From Cladochytrium replicatum (taxonomy: Eukaryota > Chytridiomycota > Chytridiomycetes > Cladochytriales > Cladochytriaceae): a stretch of DNA of 64,000 bases. Position 1 is the stretch's first letter, and the number at the start of each line of letters is the position of its first letter. The DNA lies in contig JAHLKD010000113.1 of assembly GCA_025526935.1 (NCBI GenBank), positions 103,140-167,139 of the forward strand, read 5' to 3'. The notes under the pieces were generated by a model. It saw nothing but the letters and a program-made list of their open reading frames with translations, did not search any database and was not told the DNA's origin. The position numbers were made by a program, and so were the translations under genes. Below are positions 37,701 to 48,031 of this stretch, in pieces.

Positions 37701-37949
37701 AGTTGATTGACAGTCGCTGACTCAGTTTTCTATTATTTCCTTGGACAGGATGGTCTTTTTTGGACCTTAGTCGTTGTGTGTGTCTTTTCCAATTTATGCT
37801 TTCACAAGTTTAATCTTTCTCTTAATCACAAGTCTGCAATCAATGATCACACGAGTATTAGTACCGTGATGGTATCAATTAATGGTAAAATGCGTTCTCC
37901 CACTGACCAGGACGAAACTACTTCCGTTATCGATTAACGTGCCTTCATC

Positions 37950-38273
37950 CGCATCAACCGCCAAATGTGTCGGTCGGGATCCGGAACTGGATCAGCCCTG
38001 CAAACACCATCAGTCGTGTCGCCTTGCCCCGCAACTCTGCCGTCCGCTCACTCCGCACCCAGTCCTCCCCGCCCTTGTCCCCAACACGCTGTACAGCTTC
38101 TGCAACACGGACATCGTCACTACCAGCACCTAAGGGAACGTCACCCCAACTCCCTCGTCAAGCTCTCCAAACTCGTCCGCTTTGCTCGATTTGCGCTGAA
38201 TCATCTCCATGTCCAACACACCACTGCTTACCGCTCCACTCCCTTCCAACGGAATTAGCCCGCGCAACTTCAT
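37950..38273 (-). CDS. possible small unrecognised gene
   Basis: On the minus strand an ATG at 38273 opens MKLRGLIPLEGSGA, followed by a candidate 36-nt intron or read-through and RKSSKADEFGELDEGVG. Another frame then gives DVRVAEAVQRVGDKGGEDW and LRGKATRLMVFAGLIQFRIP, ending in TGA near 37953. Both blocks look protein-like, but joining them needs an intron of about 25 nt or a frameshift. Plus-strand frames across the same interval are Ser/Pro/Arg-rich shadows. No family recognised. Confidence 0.3.
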
Positions 38274-38365
38274 GATTCTGAGTCGAGACTTTTCCTACGA
38301 CAGGTTAACTCAATGATGTCTTTATATGAGAGCAAATAAGTGCAATTTTTTAGGTACACAGCACG

Positions 38366-39244
38366 ATGTCTCCTTATACTCCCGCCCTCCCGCTAGAGAT
38401 CGTCGATCGCATCCTCGTAACTCTCGCAGAGGGGGCGCAATCCCCGAAGCTCGCTTTCAGAATCGCAGCCCATTTCCGTCGTGGTCATGTCCAAATGGTT
38501 GTTGTACACAAGGTCATCTCAATGGACGACGCCAGCGCAAATGGATACATACACATTCTCGATCTCTATCGTTCCAACTTAATGTCCCTAGGCTCTCCTA
38601 AACCCTGTTGGAATCGTACGCCGTTTTGGACTGACCGTGCAATGGTCGAAGCTAGCAGGAACAACCACATAAGCGTGCTCGAATGGTGGAAGTCAAGCGG
38701 GTTGGAGTTGAAATACACCTCTCGTGCGTGCGATTACGCTACTGCAAACGGACACCTCGAAGTGCTGAAGTGGTGGAGGTTCAAGAGCGGTCTACCACCA
38801 AATTTCAACCCCTGGATGATGAACTTTGTTGCAAGTAGATACGGCCATGCTGACGTTTTGGAATGGATCAAATCGGAAAGCGGGCTCGAGATCGCCTACC
38901 TTGAAGACTCGATCGACTATGCCAGCGGCAACGGCCACGTCAATGTTCTGGAATGGTGGAAGTCCAGCGGTTTTGAATTGCGGTACACTGAAGGTGCAAT
39001 GAACTACGCATCAAAACACGGACATATCAATGTTCTCCAATGGTGGGTGGACAGCGGTCTCCCACCACGCTACGACGAGTTTGCGGTGGACTGGGCGTGC
39101 CTCAACGGGCACTTGGACATTCTGGAATGGTGGAAACGCAGCGGACTGGAAATCCTGATCAGTGGATTCGCTTCACAGAATGCTAGTGCGAATGGACACA
39201 TCCAGGTGCTCGAGTGGTTGAAGCGAAACGGATTCTTGATTTAG
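38366..39244 (+). CDS. ankyrin-like repeat protein with F-box-like start
   Basis: 292 residues up to a TAG at 39242-39244. The N-terminus (TPALPLEIVDRILVTLAEG) resembles an F-box helix. At least eight repeats of 31-34 residues follow, each with GHxxVLEWWKSSGLEL then a variable strand and A(x)xYASxNGH. These are degenerate ankyrin-type repeats of the LEWW class that are expanded in chytrids and in some protists and giant viruses. Such proteins are presumed SCF-type adaptors or scaffolds. The repeat array does not end naturally: the same frame continues with further repeats after the stop (see next entry). Confidence 0.8.
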   Translation: MSPYTPALPLEIVDRILVTLAEGAQSPKLAFRIAAHFRRGHVQMVVVHKVISMDDASANGYIHILDLYRSNLMSLGSPKPCWNRTPFWTDRAMVEASRNNHISVLEWWKSSGLELKYTSRACDYATANGHLEVLKWWRFKSGLPPNFNPWMMNFVASRYGHADVLEWIKSESGLEIAYLEDSIDYASGNGHVNVLEWWKSSGFELRYTEGAMNYASKHGHINVLQWWVDSGLPPRYDEFAVDWACLNGHLDILEWWKRSGLEILISGFASQNASANGHIQVLEWLKRNGFLI

Positions 39245-39580
39245 TGGCCACGTGCTAGTCTGCATGCCGCGAGCAACGGCAGACATATCAATGTTCTTGA
39301 ATGGTAGAAGAACAGTGGAGCGCAGCTGGAATGTGAGAGCTGGACTTTGGACAATGCGAGCAAGTGCGGGTTCGTCGATGTACTTGAGTGGTGGAAGGGT
39401 AGTGGCAAGCTCGTCTATACAGAAGCAGCAATCGACGAAGCGAGCACTGGCGGGCATGTGGAAGTTCTTGAATGGTGGAAGAGAAGTGGGCTTAAGTTGA
39501 AGTGGGATCGACCGCTTAATCTTCCACTTCGAAGCGATGATGTGATCAAATGGTGGGAAGCTAGCGGACTTCTGAAATGA
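39245..39580 (+). pseudogene. continuation of the ankyrin-like array after nonsense codons
   Basis: In the same frame as the preceding CDS, with no indel, the sequence reads on as HAASNGRHINVLEW, then a second TAG where the repeat consensus has the second Trp (TGG to TAG), then further repeats ending FVDVLEWWKGSG, VEVLEWWKRSG and IKWWEASGLLK with TGA at 39578-39580. Two single-base nonsense changes thus cut the original array of about eleven repeats. The distal part is either dead or expressed from a separate start. Confidence 0.7.
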
Positions 39581-39779
39581 GCAAATCCACATCAAGTTTG
39601 AAATAGTGGCTATTATTGCAGTGTTCCTGGATCTTTAAGCAAGTGAAAGGCATTTCTATCATGGAAAGTGTTGCAGGGTGGTGATATTTCCATAATGGGC
39701 AATGTTTAGAAGGACGGAGGGGCACAGACCCGCCTGCCGCACCAAGCAGTGTTTCTTCCGGAGAGTAACTCACAGCAGA

Positions 39780-40500
39780 CTAGGAAGATGAGGCAAATGA
39801 CGATATTCGAGACCGCGTAGTGGAGTTCAGCTGCACACCGTCGATCGCGCGACGCCCGAGGGTTACAGACGCCAACGGGTATTCATGGCCCCAGCCATTG
39901 TTGAGGAAGATCCCGTCGGTCACGAGGAGGCAGGGGAGGTTGTGGTCCGGAACGAGGTTTCGCCAGCGCAATTCGCCTGGTACGGTCACGGAGTTGTACC
40001 AAAGTACCAGGGAGTTCGAATTTTTTGTCGATGAAGTAGCGGAGGAACCATAACATATTTGATGCGTCCGACGGCAAAGGTGCATGACACATACCAAGTT
40101 TATCGGCAAAGTAAGGGTTGAGCATATCGGCTTACCGGGGTCAACGTCCTTTCCGTGCAACAACTTTGAGGGTGTCTAGCCTACCATCGTCCCACTCCGA
40201 TATGTAGGTGCCAGTCATCTTGACGGCGTTTCGATGTGATGCATTGGTCCAGGCAGCAGGACGAATGGCCAGGCGTGCATGGCTGAAATCGAAATTGTGG
40301 GCAAAGGTTCGTCGAAATATGAAGGTATCGAAGTGGAGAAAGTTACGGAGATTGTAGATCTGCTTTCCGTCTCCGTTTCCAGGGACTGAGCGGCTTATAA
40401 AAGGATCACTGCCGCGCATTGTATGGGACGTCCCACCCTTTGTTGTGTTTTCAGTTAAATTCCGCCCATTGTCAAGTGCAAAATAGTCGTAGAGTCTGAA
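39780..40500 (-). pseudogene. remnant of a GH85 endo-beta-N-acetylglucosaminidase
   Basis: On the minus strand, just after the uL23 stop, frames encode blocks typical of GH85 (ENGase). SHTMRG corresponds to the HDMxGGY segment. [20 protein letters not shown] and [20 protein letters not shown] correspond to FIYFSH...WxNAAHxxGVxVLGTFITEW. WYNSVTVPGELRWRN and DGIFLNNGW correspond to WYDSVTxxGxLxWQN...DGIFxNYxW. The N-terminal part of the barrel is missing, the segment carrying the catalytic Asn and Glu (WLINIE in the family) is not found, at least one frame change is needed near 40120, and it stops at 39780. It is therefore a truncated, inactive copy. The part 40141-40500 is open but lacks its own start. 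Confidence 0.65.
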
Positions 40501-40526
40501 CGGAATATATTTTGTTAATTGATTGT

Positions 40527-41423
40527 TCAAATGAAACCAATCTGATAGAAATGTGTCAGTAGGAAAGTAAGTGCAGGCAATAAGCGAACTGCTTACCTTG
40601 TTGGCGATGTCGAGTGCATCCGCATCGGGGGAGAGGCGGACGTAAGCCTTCTTGGTACCGTCAGGGCGGACAAGGGTGTTGATGCGCTGAGAGTCGACAT
40701 CGTAAAGCTTCTTGACGGCATCACGAATCTGGCGCTTGTTGGCGCGGACATCGCAGATGAAGACGAGGGTGTTGTTGTCCTCAATCAACTTCATGGCAGA
40801 CTCGGTGTTGAGAGGGTAGCGAACGACAGTGTACTGGTCGAGGGGAGAAACCCTGGGCACAGAGCGGCGGGGGTACTTCGGCACACGGGGGAGACGGAGG
40901 GTCTTAGGGCGACGGAAGGTGGTGGAGGTGCGGACCTTCTTCACGGTCTTCTGGGTTCCCTTCAAGGCAGCCTTCTTGGCGGCAGCGGCTTTGTTCACCG
41001 CGGCCTTCTTTGGCACAGCGGCCTTCTTGTCAGCGGCTGTGTGTCATAATATAACCGGAGTTCAATAAATGGCATTCGAAAGATGTTCACTTGTGCGCCC
41101 AGTAATGGCTAAGGAGGGAAACAGCAACCACCAGAAGGCGACGGCTGCTATTGAACGGCCCCTCCGAAACCTGTTCACTCAACCCGTTCGACGATATCTC
41201 GACTTTGGGTAGAGAGCCAGTAATCGTCATGGAAGCCATCCAAAGCAAGGTTCGGGACATTGAGAAACAGCGCCCAGACAACCTTCTTCCTCCAATAAAC
41301 ACCGAGCTTGGATCGAATGGGTTGCGTTCTCTCTTCCGTGGCATGCTGTTTCCTCTCGAGCACAATAGCACTGTGATAATGAAACGACGATCTCGCACGT
41401 TCCACATACCTTTGGGACCCATC
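40527..41423 (-). CDS. RPL25: ribosomal protein uL23 (RPL25/L23a)
   Basis: Large-subunit protein at the peptide exit tunnel, docking site for SRP and chaperones. Three exons on the minus strand: a 13-nt first exon 41423-41411 (MGPK plus one base), a 374-nt intron, an exon from 41036 to about 40598, and a tiny last exon 40541-40527 encoding IGFI and the stop. The N-terminus is a Lys/Ala-rich eukaryotic extension ([16 protein letters not shown]). The core shows [36 protein letters not shown] and [19 protein letters not shown]. First-exon choice rests on phase and on the family start MxPKA. The large first intron is typical of ribosomal protein genes. Stop and last exon match the conserved IGxI end. 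Confidence 0.9.
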
Positions 41424-42200
41424 TGTTCGAAAAGAGGAAAGTGAGAAGTGAGGCGCAGGGAAAGGATTTTCAGGAAAGAAAACCAAGCACAAGCCACGCT
41501 GCGGCAGGTGAGATCGTGGGAACGGTGGGTTGGTGTTTGGACAACGCGTCTCGCCAGGATGGCTTTATTTACAGAATATTGAGGCCAGCTTTCTCCTTGG
41601 TACCGACCACCAACAGATGTTCTACATAATCAAAAAACGTCACGCCAATACGGGCTTCTTCACAATGATAACCGGGCATTCGCAGTGATGAGCAAGAAGA
41701 TGGTTCACCGACCCAGTAAGCAACCTTCAGAAAACAATGATTAACATCCGGGACACCTGGGAGGTTCTGTACCACATATCTCACCCAATCGACGTGTGCC
41801 TGCTGCCGACAAGAAGCATTGTCGGGTTGACTTGCTTCGCCTAAATAAATGTTCAAGAGAAGGCCATTCTAGTCACCACGTGACCCAGCTTGGCACCCGC
41901 GCCAAATTATTCCACCCGAGATATGGAGCTCTGGCCGGAGTCACAGCCGGAGTGAATTCCTCAACTCTCCGGATGAGCGGCATTACTATGCGTTGTGCGA
42001 TCATATCAGTCACGAACGTCCTACTCAGCCAAACAGCATTTAAGTTTTGGTGGCGATGAATTTCTCAAATTTTAAATCCGAAATACAAATATATCTGTGC
42101 TCAACGCTGCACAGCTGTGCTGCCTATATCCAGATATCCACCCGTCGATAGAACTGACACAGAAAGCCACCATTATTAGAGCTGCTCAGTCTCTGCAATA
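41424..42200. other. intergenic with one weak minus-strand frame
   Basis: A 95-codon minus-strand frame at 41569-41856 (around VQNLPGVPDVNHCFLKVAYW) reads somewhat like protein but has no start or domain that I can support. The rest holds the uL23 and hydrolase promoters. Confidence 0.35.
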
Positions 42201-44116
42201 ATGCTTCTCCGAACAACCTTCTCGGCCACCTTGGCCTTCCTTGTCGCCGCTGCGTCCTCTGCATCAGCACAGTTTGTAACTGGTCGTCGCCCGCTATGCA
42301 CATCTGCCGGCACTCCCTCGACAGTGTTTGTCAACTGCACAAACTTTGCACCTGAGACCGGCGTGATGGCAGGGTTTAACGTCGACCTTGATGGACACGA
42401 TACTGTCGCAGCGTTCAAGAGCCGTATGAACCCTTGGACAAACTCACCAGCACTTTACGGTAGGTGGGAGTGGACTGTGCCGATGTCAGTGTGAGGCGGG
42501 GATGTGGTGTTGAACGAGGACAGATGGCGACTGGACTAAAGTCCCGTCGAGATACATTGCAACTGTTTACTTGGAAATGAAACTTACTTGCGGGGACAAA
42601 CATTGTGCTCGGAACGCTTATGCTAGTGCGTGAAATGTCGCTCACCAGATTCTCTCGTTACCAAGGAATGTTCATGAAGATTGCTCAGGTTCTTATCGGT
42701 CAGACTCCCCTCGACTCGCGCAAAGAGGATCTCGACACCTTCATCTCTCAGATTCGCGGGCAGAACGCCATGTTTGTTGTTTCCATCGACCCTTGGTACG
42801 GTTATAACAACGTCAGTGACGAGGCTGTCTCTCTGGTAAGAATTTTTGTATTAATCTGCTGACTGTGCTGATGTGGGATTTAGTTCGCATTGAAGATGCA
42901 GGAGTTTAACCAGTACGGTATCCCCGTGCTGATCCGTCCGGCGCACGAAATGAACGCACCGTGGTACCCGTACGGCATGCAGCCCACAGCCTTCAAAGAT
43001 TTCTACAGGAAAATCCACAGGGCTGTCCGTGCTGTGGCTCCATACACTCGGTTCAGTATGTAGCCTCAACTTCGCTCAAAAGTGGTCGTACTGATTAAAA
43101 GAATAGTCTACGCACCCAACCTTGGTACTGGGTACCCCTGGACCATTGGTGACTACCACATCAAGCCGACCGACCCTGACTTCCCTCTCGCCGACACGAA
43201 CAACAACAAAGTTCTCGACACCAACGATGACCCGTACACGGCGAGTAACGGCATTATCGTTTTATCACATGTTCTAATACCTTCCATTATAGCCCTACTA
43301 CCCCGGCGATGAGTATGTCGATTGGTTCGGTTGCTCAACTTACTGGAAGGGTGACTACCCTTATAACGGCAACCAAGTCGTCCCCGACAATGTATGTACA
43401 TTTGCTCTGCTTTATCACATCAGCAAGCTCATCCTTTTGTGTGACAGTTCATTTTCGGCCAGATGAGCCAGGTTCTGGGTGGGGGTCTCAGCACCCTGCA
43501 ATGGGCACAACGCCGCAACCTTCCCATCATCTTTCCCGAAATGGCAGGATCTTTCACCGCCGCCAACTCCGGCGTTCCCAACATTCAGACCAAGCAGAAG
43601 TTCTGGCAGCAAATCTACAGCCCTGCTGGCCAGACTGTCCTCCCAGGTCTCAAAGCTGTAAGCTTGTTCCGAAGTAAGAACCGTTTAGATCCGTTACTGA
43701 GACAATTTTCACTTCAGGGTCTCTGGTTCGACTACGTCAAGTTTGAAGACAATGCACTCCGTGACTTTTCGATCTCCTCCAACCGCAACGGTACCCTCAC
43801 GCAGGTCGCACCCAGCTTCAAGAGCGACCTAGCCGGCTACGGAACGGGCGTCGTGTGGGCTGCCAACATCGCCATGCCGAGCGCGAACGCGGCCTGCGGA
43901 TGCTTCGTGAACAACGAGGCCAAGCAGGCCCTTGCGGACTGGACCCCGCCGCCGTCGCCTTCTCCCACAACTACCACCACACGCGGCCCTACTGCCACGG
44001 CAACTGCGGCTGGAAACACCTCTGATGGTGCGGTTGGCCCAAGAGTTGCGCAAACGTTTGTGGTTGGGTCGGTCGTCGGCGCTATTGCTGCTGTTGTGGG
44101 AGCACTTTTCGTTTAA
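42201..44116 (+). CDS. secreted GH26-like glycoside hydrolase (beta-mannanase type), probably GPI-anchored
   Basis: Extracellular polysaccharide hydrolase. ATG 42201 opens a signal peptide (MLLRTTFSATLAFLVAAASSA). About seven exons follow. Recognisable parts are GVMAGFNVDL, KIAQVLIGQTPLDSRKED, FVVSIDPWYGYN, VLIRPAHEMNAPWYPYG (the GH26 HEMN motif with the acid/base Glu), VYAPNLGTGYPW, WFGCSTYWKGDYP, and LPIIFPEMAGSF (candidate nucleophile Glu). A Thr/Pro linker (PSPSPTTTTTRGP) and a terminal hydrophobic segment (VVGSVVGAIAAVVGALFV) suggest a GPI anchor or wall attachment. The joint between about 42460 and 42655 (containing GDWTKVPSRYIATVY) is not resolved: no donor/acceptor pair gave the right phase, so one exon may be mis-read or damaged. 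Confidence 0.8.
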
Positions 44117-44514
44117 GAGAGTGGGTTGAATTGACTCTCGTTTTGGATCTTGTGAATCATTTTCTTTCTGCACCTATTGCTTTTGCAACGAATTACAAAT
44201 TGGTCGAACATTTACCGTTGAGTTTGTTCTGCTTTGTTTTCAGCTTTGATAGTGCGGCTGAGTGTCATGAAGATTGTTTTGCTTTACTTGGCGGCAAGTT
44301 TTCGTTCACTTGGCAGTGGTTTCGTCGTCCTCGACATCATCGAACACGTCCCGTTTCTAATAGATTTCTCCTAAAAGACCCAAATGTTGCAAAATAGTCA
44401 CATCCCAGTCATGTTTGCGCGCTCCGAAACGCATAAATAAGACTGGCTCAAACTGAAGCCCGCCCATCTCCCGCAAAATGCATCAAAACAAACAAAAAGG
44501 ATCCTCCGTGGGGC
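44117..44514. other. intergenic between convergent genes
   Basis: 400 bases between two stops; only a spurious short frame on the plus strand. Presumed 3' UTRs. Confidence 0.5.
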
Positions 44515-45176
<662 letters not shown>

Positions 45177-45230
45177 TGCAGAAACTGTGCACGTGAGCAG
45201 AGTTTTTGACAGGAATAGTTAATGATCTTT

Positions 45231-46662
45231 CTATTGCTTCTTTAGCAAGTGAACAGGGGCATCCTCTGCTACCAAAGCAGTTTTACCACCGATTGTCCCA
45301 ACAGTTCCTGAAAAATTAAAAATATTTATCAGCCAATTTCGAGAGATTCGAGTCACTTTTATCACCTGTTGTGCCAAATGTGGTGAAGCTGACAATGTCG
45401 GTGCGCGGTTCGATACTTGGCCAGCTGATTCCATTCGCTTTGCGGAGGGTGATCTCAACCTTGGTCGACAAAACTTCGTACTTTGAAAGTTCAGGAGTGA
45501 TGGGCTAAAATAATTACTTAAGCAAAATTGTCGCGGATGTAGATTCTACCAAAAATCACCTGAACCAATGGAGTGTGGTACTTGAACCGCTTTCCATCTG
45601 CGAGCTTGCCCTCCAGCAACAACTCACCCTCTTTGAACACGCATGTGGTGCTTGCTTTGTCGACCTTTTTGGCAAAGACGGAGATGATCACACTGGTCTG
45701 CGTTTGGTACCAATCTCGACGGCACTCTACATATTCCTCAGCCGAAGCCTGTTCGATGGGCCAAATGTCAGAATTCTTTATAACAGTCATGTAATGTCGC
45801 TGAACCTTCGGAGAATCAAGGAAACGGTGATTTCCTTTAGTGCAGCCTTGAATCTTCACAAACTCTTCAAACTCCAAGACCTTCCTGGAGCAGCAAGACC
45901 AACCCTACACCAAAGCTTTGTCAAGGGACTTAAAACTTCTTATTTTGAACTACCTTGCTACCCTCATGGAAAATTGGTGCACCAGGGTGGAATATGCACT
46001 CGCCCGCTCTCGAGCTCTCGTCGACATACACATGCCCGCATCCCCGACGCTTACACTGAGTTCCAAACGCGATCACAGCGTCCGCCGAGTCATGCAAATC
46101 TTGCTCTTTCGTTTCTGGTTCCTTCTCGACGTGTTTTGGCTGGAACGAGTCCTGAGTCGCAGGAGCGGCAGCTGCTGCATGGGGGGGAACGGATCCATAT
46201 ACCTCTTTCCCGTTCAGGTCGGTGCTGACTGGAGCGGAAGCAGCAGAAGTGGGAGTGGCAGCAGGTTCAGCTGCGGCGTGGGTACTGTGCTTTCCGACCG
46301 AGCAACCCTGGATCTAAAAAAGGAAATCATTTGACGTTTGCAAGATTAAGTTCCGAGATGAGAAAGATTTCATGAATGTTAACCTTGAGGAAATCATCGA
46401 AATCTGTCACACGTTTTGAGCAGCAGGACCAGCCCTAAATGCAGTGGTGTGTTCGTTGATAGCCAACTTAGAGTAGAAAATAAATACCTTTAGACCTTCG
46501 TGGAACACCGGTGCACCAGGGTGATGCTCACAGGAGGTCTCATGGTTATCAGATTCCACGAACGATTTGCCGCAACCTTTGCAAAGAGCGTTGCAAATTA
46601 GACGCCGAACTTTTCATTGCAAGTCGGTGCGCACCTTTGTTTGCGCATGTCAACGTGGCCAT
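45231..46662 (-). CDS. CHORD-CS domain co-chaperone (CHORDC1/Rar1-like)
   Basis: Zinc-binding Hsp90 co-chaperone. About six exons on the minus strand. The ATG at 46662 gives MATLTCANKGCGKSFVES, the start of CHORD-I ([20 protein letters not shown], then VTDFDDFL, then IQGCSVGKH). An Ala/Pro/Glu-rich linker of about 85 residues leads to CHORD-II ([49 protein letters not shown]). The CS domain follows (DWYQTQTSVIISVFAK, GKRFKYHTPL, VLSTKVEITLRKANGISW). A C-terminal exon ends DAPVHLLKKQ. All Cys/His zinc ligands are visible in both CHORDs. The plus-strand frame at 45575-46228 is its shadow. Its start lies 44 bp from the start of the divergent transferase gene. Confidence 0.92.
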
Positions 46663-46706
46663 CTCTTTCTCGCGTCCCCCTGCACGGTGGTTCTACCTGC
46701 TTTAAA
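46663..46706. promoter_or_regulatory. 44-bp bidirectional promoter region
   Basis: Only 44 bases separate the initiation codons of the CHORD protein (minus) and the Aat-like transferase (plus). UTRs must overlap or be extremely short, so the two genes probably share control elements. No specific site recognised. Confidence 0.45.
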
Positions 46707-47867
46707 ATGACCGCTGACTATTTATCGAAGAACGTAGAACTTGCTACACTAAGCCACATCCTCTCAAGCCACCCCAGTGTTGAAATGGCGATGGTCGTTT
46801 CCCAACCCGCTCAGCTGCACGCTATCAGAGAACGCCCGTTCTTACTCAAAGACGAATTCGCTTTCTGCATACAATTTACTCCCAGAATTATCGATGCTGC
46901 TTGTTTCGAAGGATTCCTGCCAATGGCAACCGAGATCGAGCAAGACGACTCGCAGCGTTTTGCTCTGCTCCTGCTCAAACTCCACCACGAACGGTGCCTC
47001 ATTCGTCCAATATCATCCATGCACGTCGAGCGAAATGTGAGGAGATCGGCTTCTCGGTACTACCTGTCGACCAACAAGGCTTTCGATGGAATTGTTGCTG
47101 GCTGCTGGTATCAGCATCGTGATGTCTGCTGGCTATATCCGCCATTAGTCACCGCTTTCAAACAGATGGCATTGAACAGAAGACAACACATCACACATAT
47201 CTATTCTTTCGAGCTGTGGAAGAAGGTGACTGATGCTGAGTCACCGACATCGCCGAAACCACGATCTAGGAAATCAATGAAGAAGAATCACGGCTCAGAG
47301 GAGGAAAGTGACGAACTCGAGGATAGGGAAGACTGGATTGAGGTGGTGGATCCGCAAGAAAGCAGCACGGAGTCTCCGTTCATGCGCCATGTTCAGGAAG
47401 GTTACGAACTTGTTGCCGGCGAAATCGGTTACGTTGTGGGAAGTGTATACACATCCCTCACGGGATTTGCTTTGGAATCTGGGTCGGGCACGGTGCAGCT
47501 CTGCGCTGTTGGAAGATATCTGGAAAGCAAAGGAGTGGAAGTTTGGGATCTCGGGATGGAGATTTCGTACAAGACCCGGCTTGGAGCGAAATGCATCTCG
47601 CGAGAGAGCTGGCTTGACCTGCAGGGGCAATATCGAATGGCAAAAGGAACGAGATCGGGAGAAGCACCGACAATATCTTTGGATATAACTGGATTCATTC
47701 CAGCGAGCGATGTCATTTATTTTGGTCCATACGACGTACGACGTTGTGATAAAGAGAAACCCTCTTTGGGGCAGCTCAATGGAGATGAGATCGCCCTCTC
47801 TAAGAAGAAGCAGAAGCTAGCGGCAAAGCTGGCAGCCAAAACAGCGAAGAAGAACGCTGAAGTGTAG
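46707..47867 (+). CDS. leucyl/phenylalanyl-tRNA-protein transferase (Aat) homologue
   Basis: Member of the GNAT-like family that in bacteria adds Leu or Phe from aminoacyl-tRNA to N-termini, marking proteins for degradation. Single exon, 386 residues. The start MTADYLSKNVELATLS at 46707 is preferred to an upstream non-ATG opening. The core matches bacterial Aat in order: GIVAGCWYQHRDVCWLYPPL, HIYSFELWKK, a long acidic insert of about 70 residues (EEESDELEDREDW), then ELVAGEIGYVVGSVYTSLTG, GTVQLCAVGRYLESKGVEVW and MEISYKTRLGAKCISRESWL, corresponding to GGLYGVxxGxxFxxESMF...DxQxxxxHLxSLGAxxIxRxxFL. The C-terminal tail is Lys/Ala-rich. The ESMFS segment is replaced by TSLTGF. Eukaryotic homologues exist, but their substrates are poorly known. 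Confidence 0.8.
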   Translation: MTADYLSKNVELATLSHILSSHPSVEMAMVVSQPAQLHAIRERPFLLKDEFAFCIQFTPRIIDAACFEGFLPMATEIEQDDSQRFALLLLKLHHERCLIRPISSMHVERNVRRSASRYYLSTNKAFDGIVAGCWYQHRDVCWLYPPLVTAFKQMALNRRQHITHIYSFELWKKVTDAESPTSPKPRSRKSMKKNHGSEEESDELEDREDWIEVVDPQESSTESPFMRHVQEGYELVAGEIGYVVGSVYTSLTGFALESGSGTVQLCAVGRYLESKGVEVWDLGMEISYKTRLGAKCISRESWLDLQGQYRMAKGTRSGEAPTISLDITGFIPASDVIYFGPYDVRRCDKEKPSLGQLNGDEIALSKKKQKLAAKLAAKTAKKNAEV

Positions 47868-47951
47868 ATAGATAAACGCATTTTACATCATTCTCGTGTC
47901 TGTCACACCACCAAGGCCTTTCCATCGACTTTCCTTTTCAGGCAACGATGT

Positions 47952-47964
47952 TTCCGGAACATTT
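47952..47964 (+). promoter_or_regulatory. putative heat-shock element
   Basis: TTCCGGAACATTT about 70 bp upstream of the small heat-shock gene's ATG contains alternating nTTCn/nGAAn units (TTC, GAA and an imperfect third TTT), the binding pattern of Hsf1. Confidence 0.45.
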
Positions 47965-48031
47965 GCTCCCTAAGCTTATTTAAGCTTCAACCCATCCCCC
48001 CAGTGCCACCTAGTAAACTCGGTATTCAAAC

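Noticed and set aside
37882-38275. Ser/Pro-rich plus-strand proteins
   Set aside because: Three overlapping frames of similar length with low-complexity composition are typical of the antisense of a GC-rich gene.
39242-39306. TAG reassigned to an amino acid in this genome
   Set aside because: Several well-supported genes (U2A', mL60, Suv3-like, CHORD) end in TAG at the expected place, so TAG is a stop.
41037-41410. A box C/D snoRNA in the uL23 first intron
   Set aside because: No TGATGA...CTGA pair with flanking stem could be found on the transcribed strand.
45575-46228. Long plus-strand frame opposite the CHORD gene
   Set aside because: Its translation shows no domain, while the minus strand gives two complete CHORDs and a CS domain.
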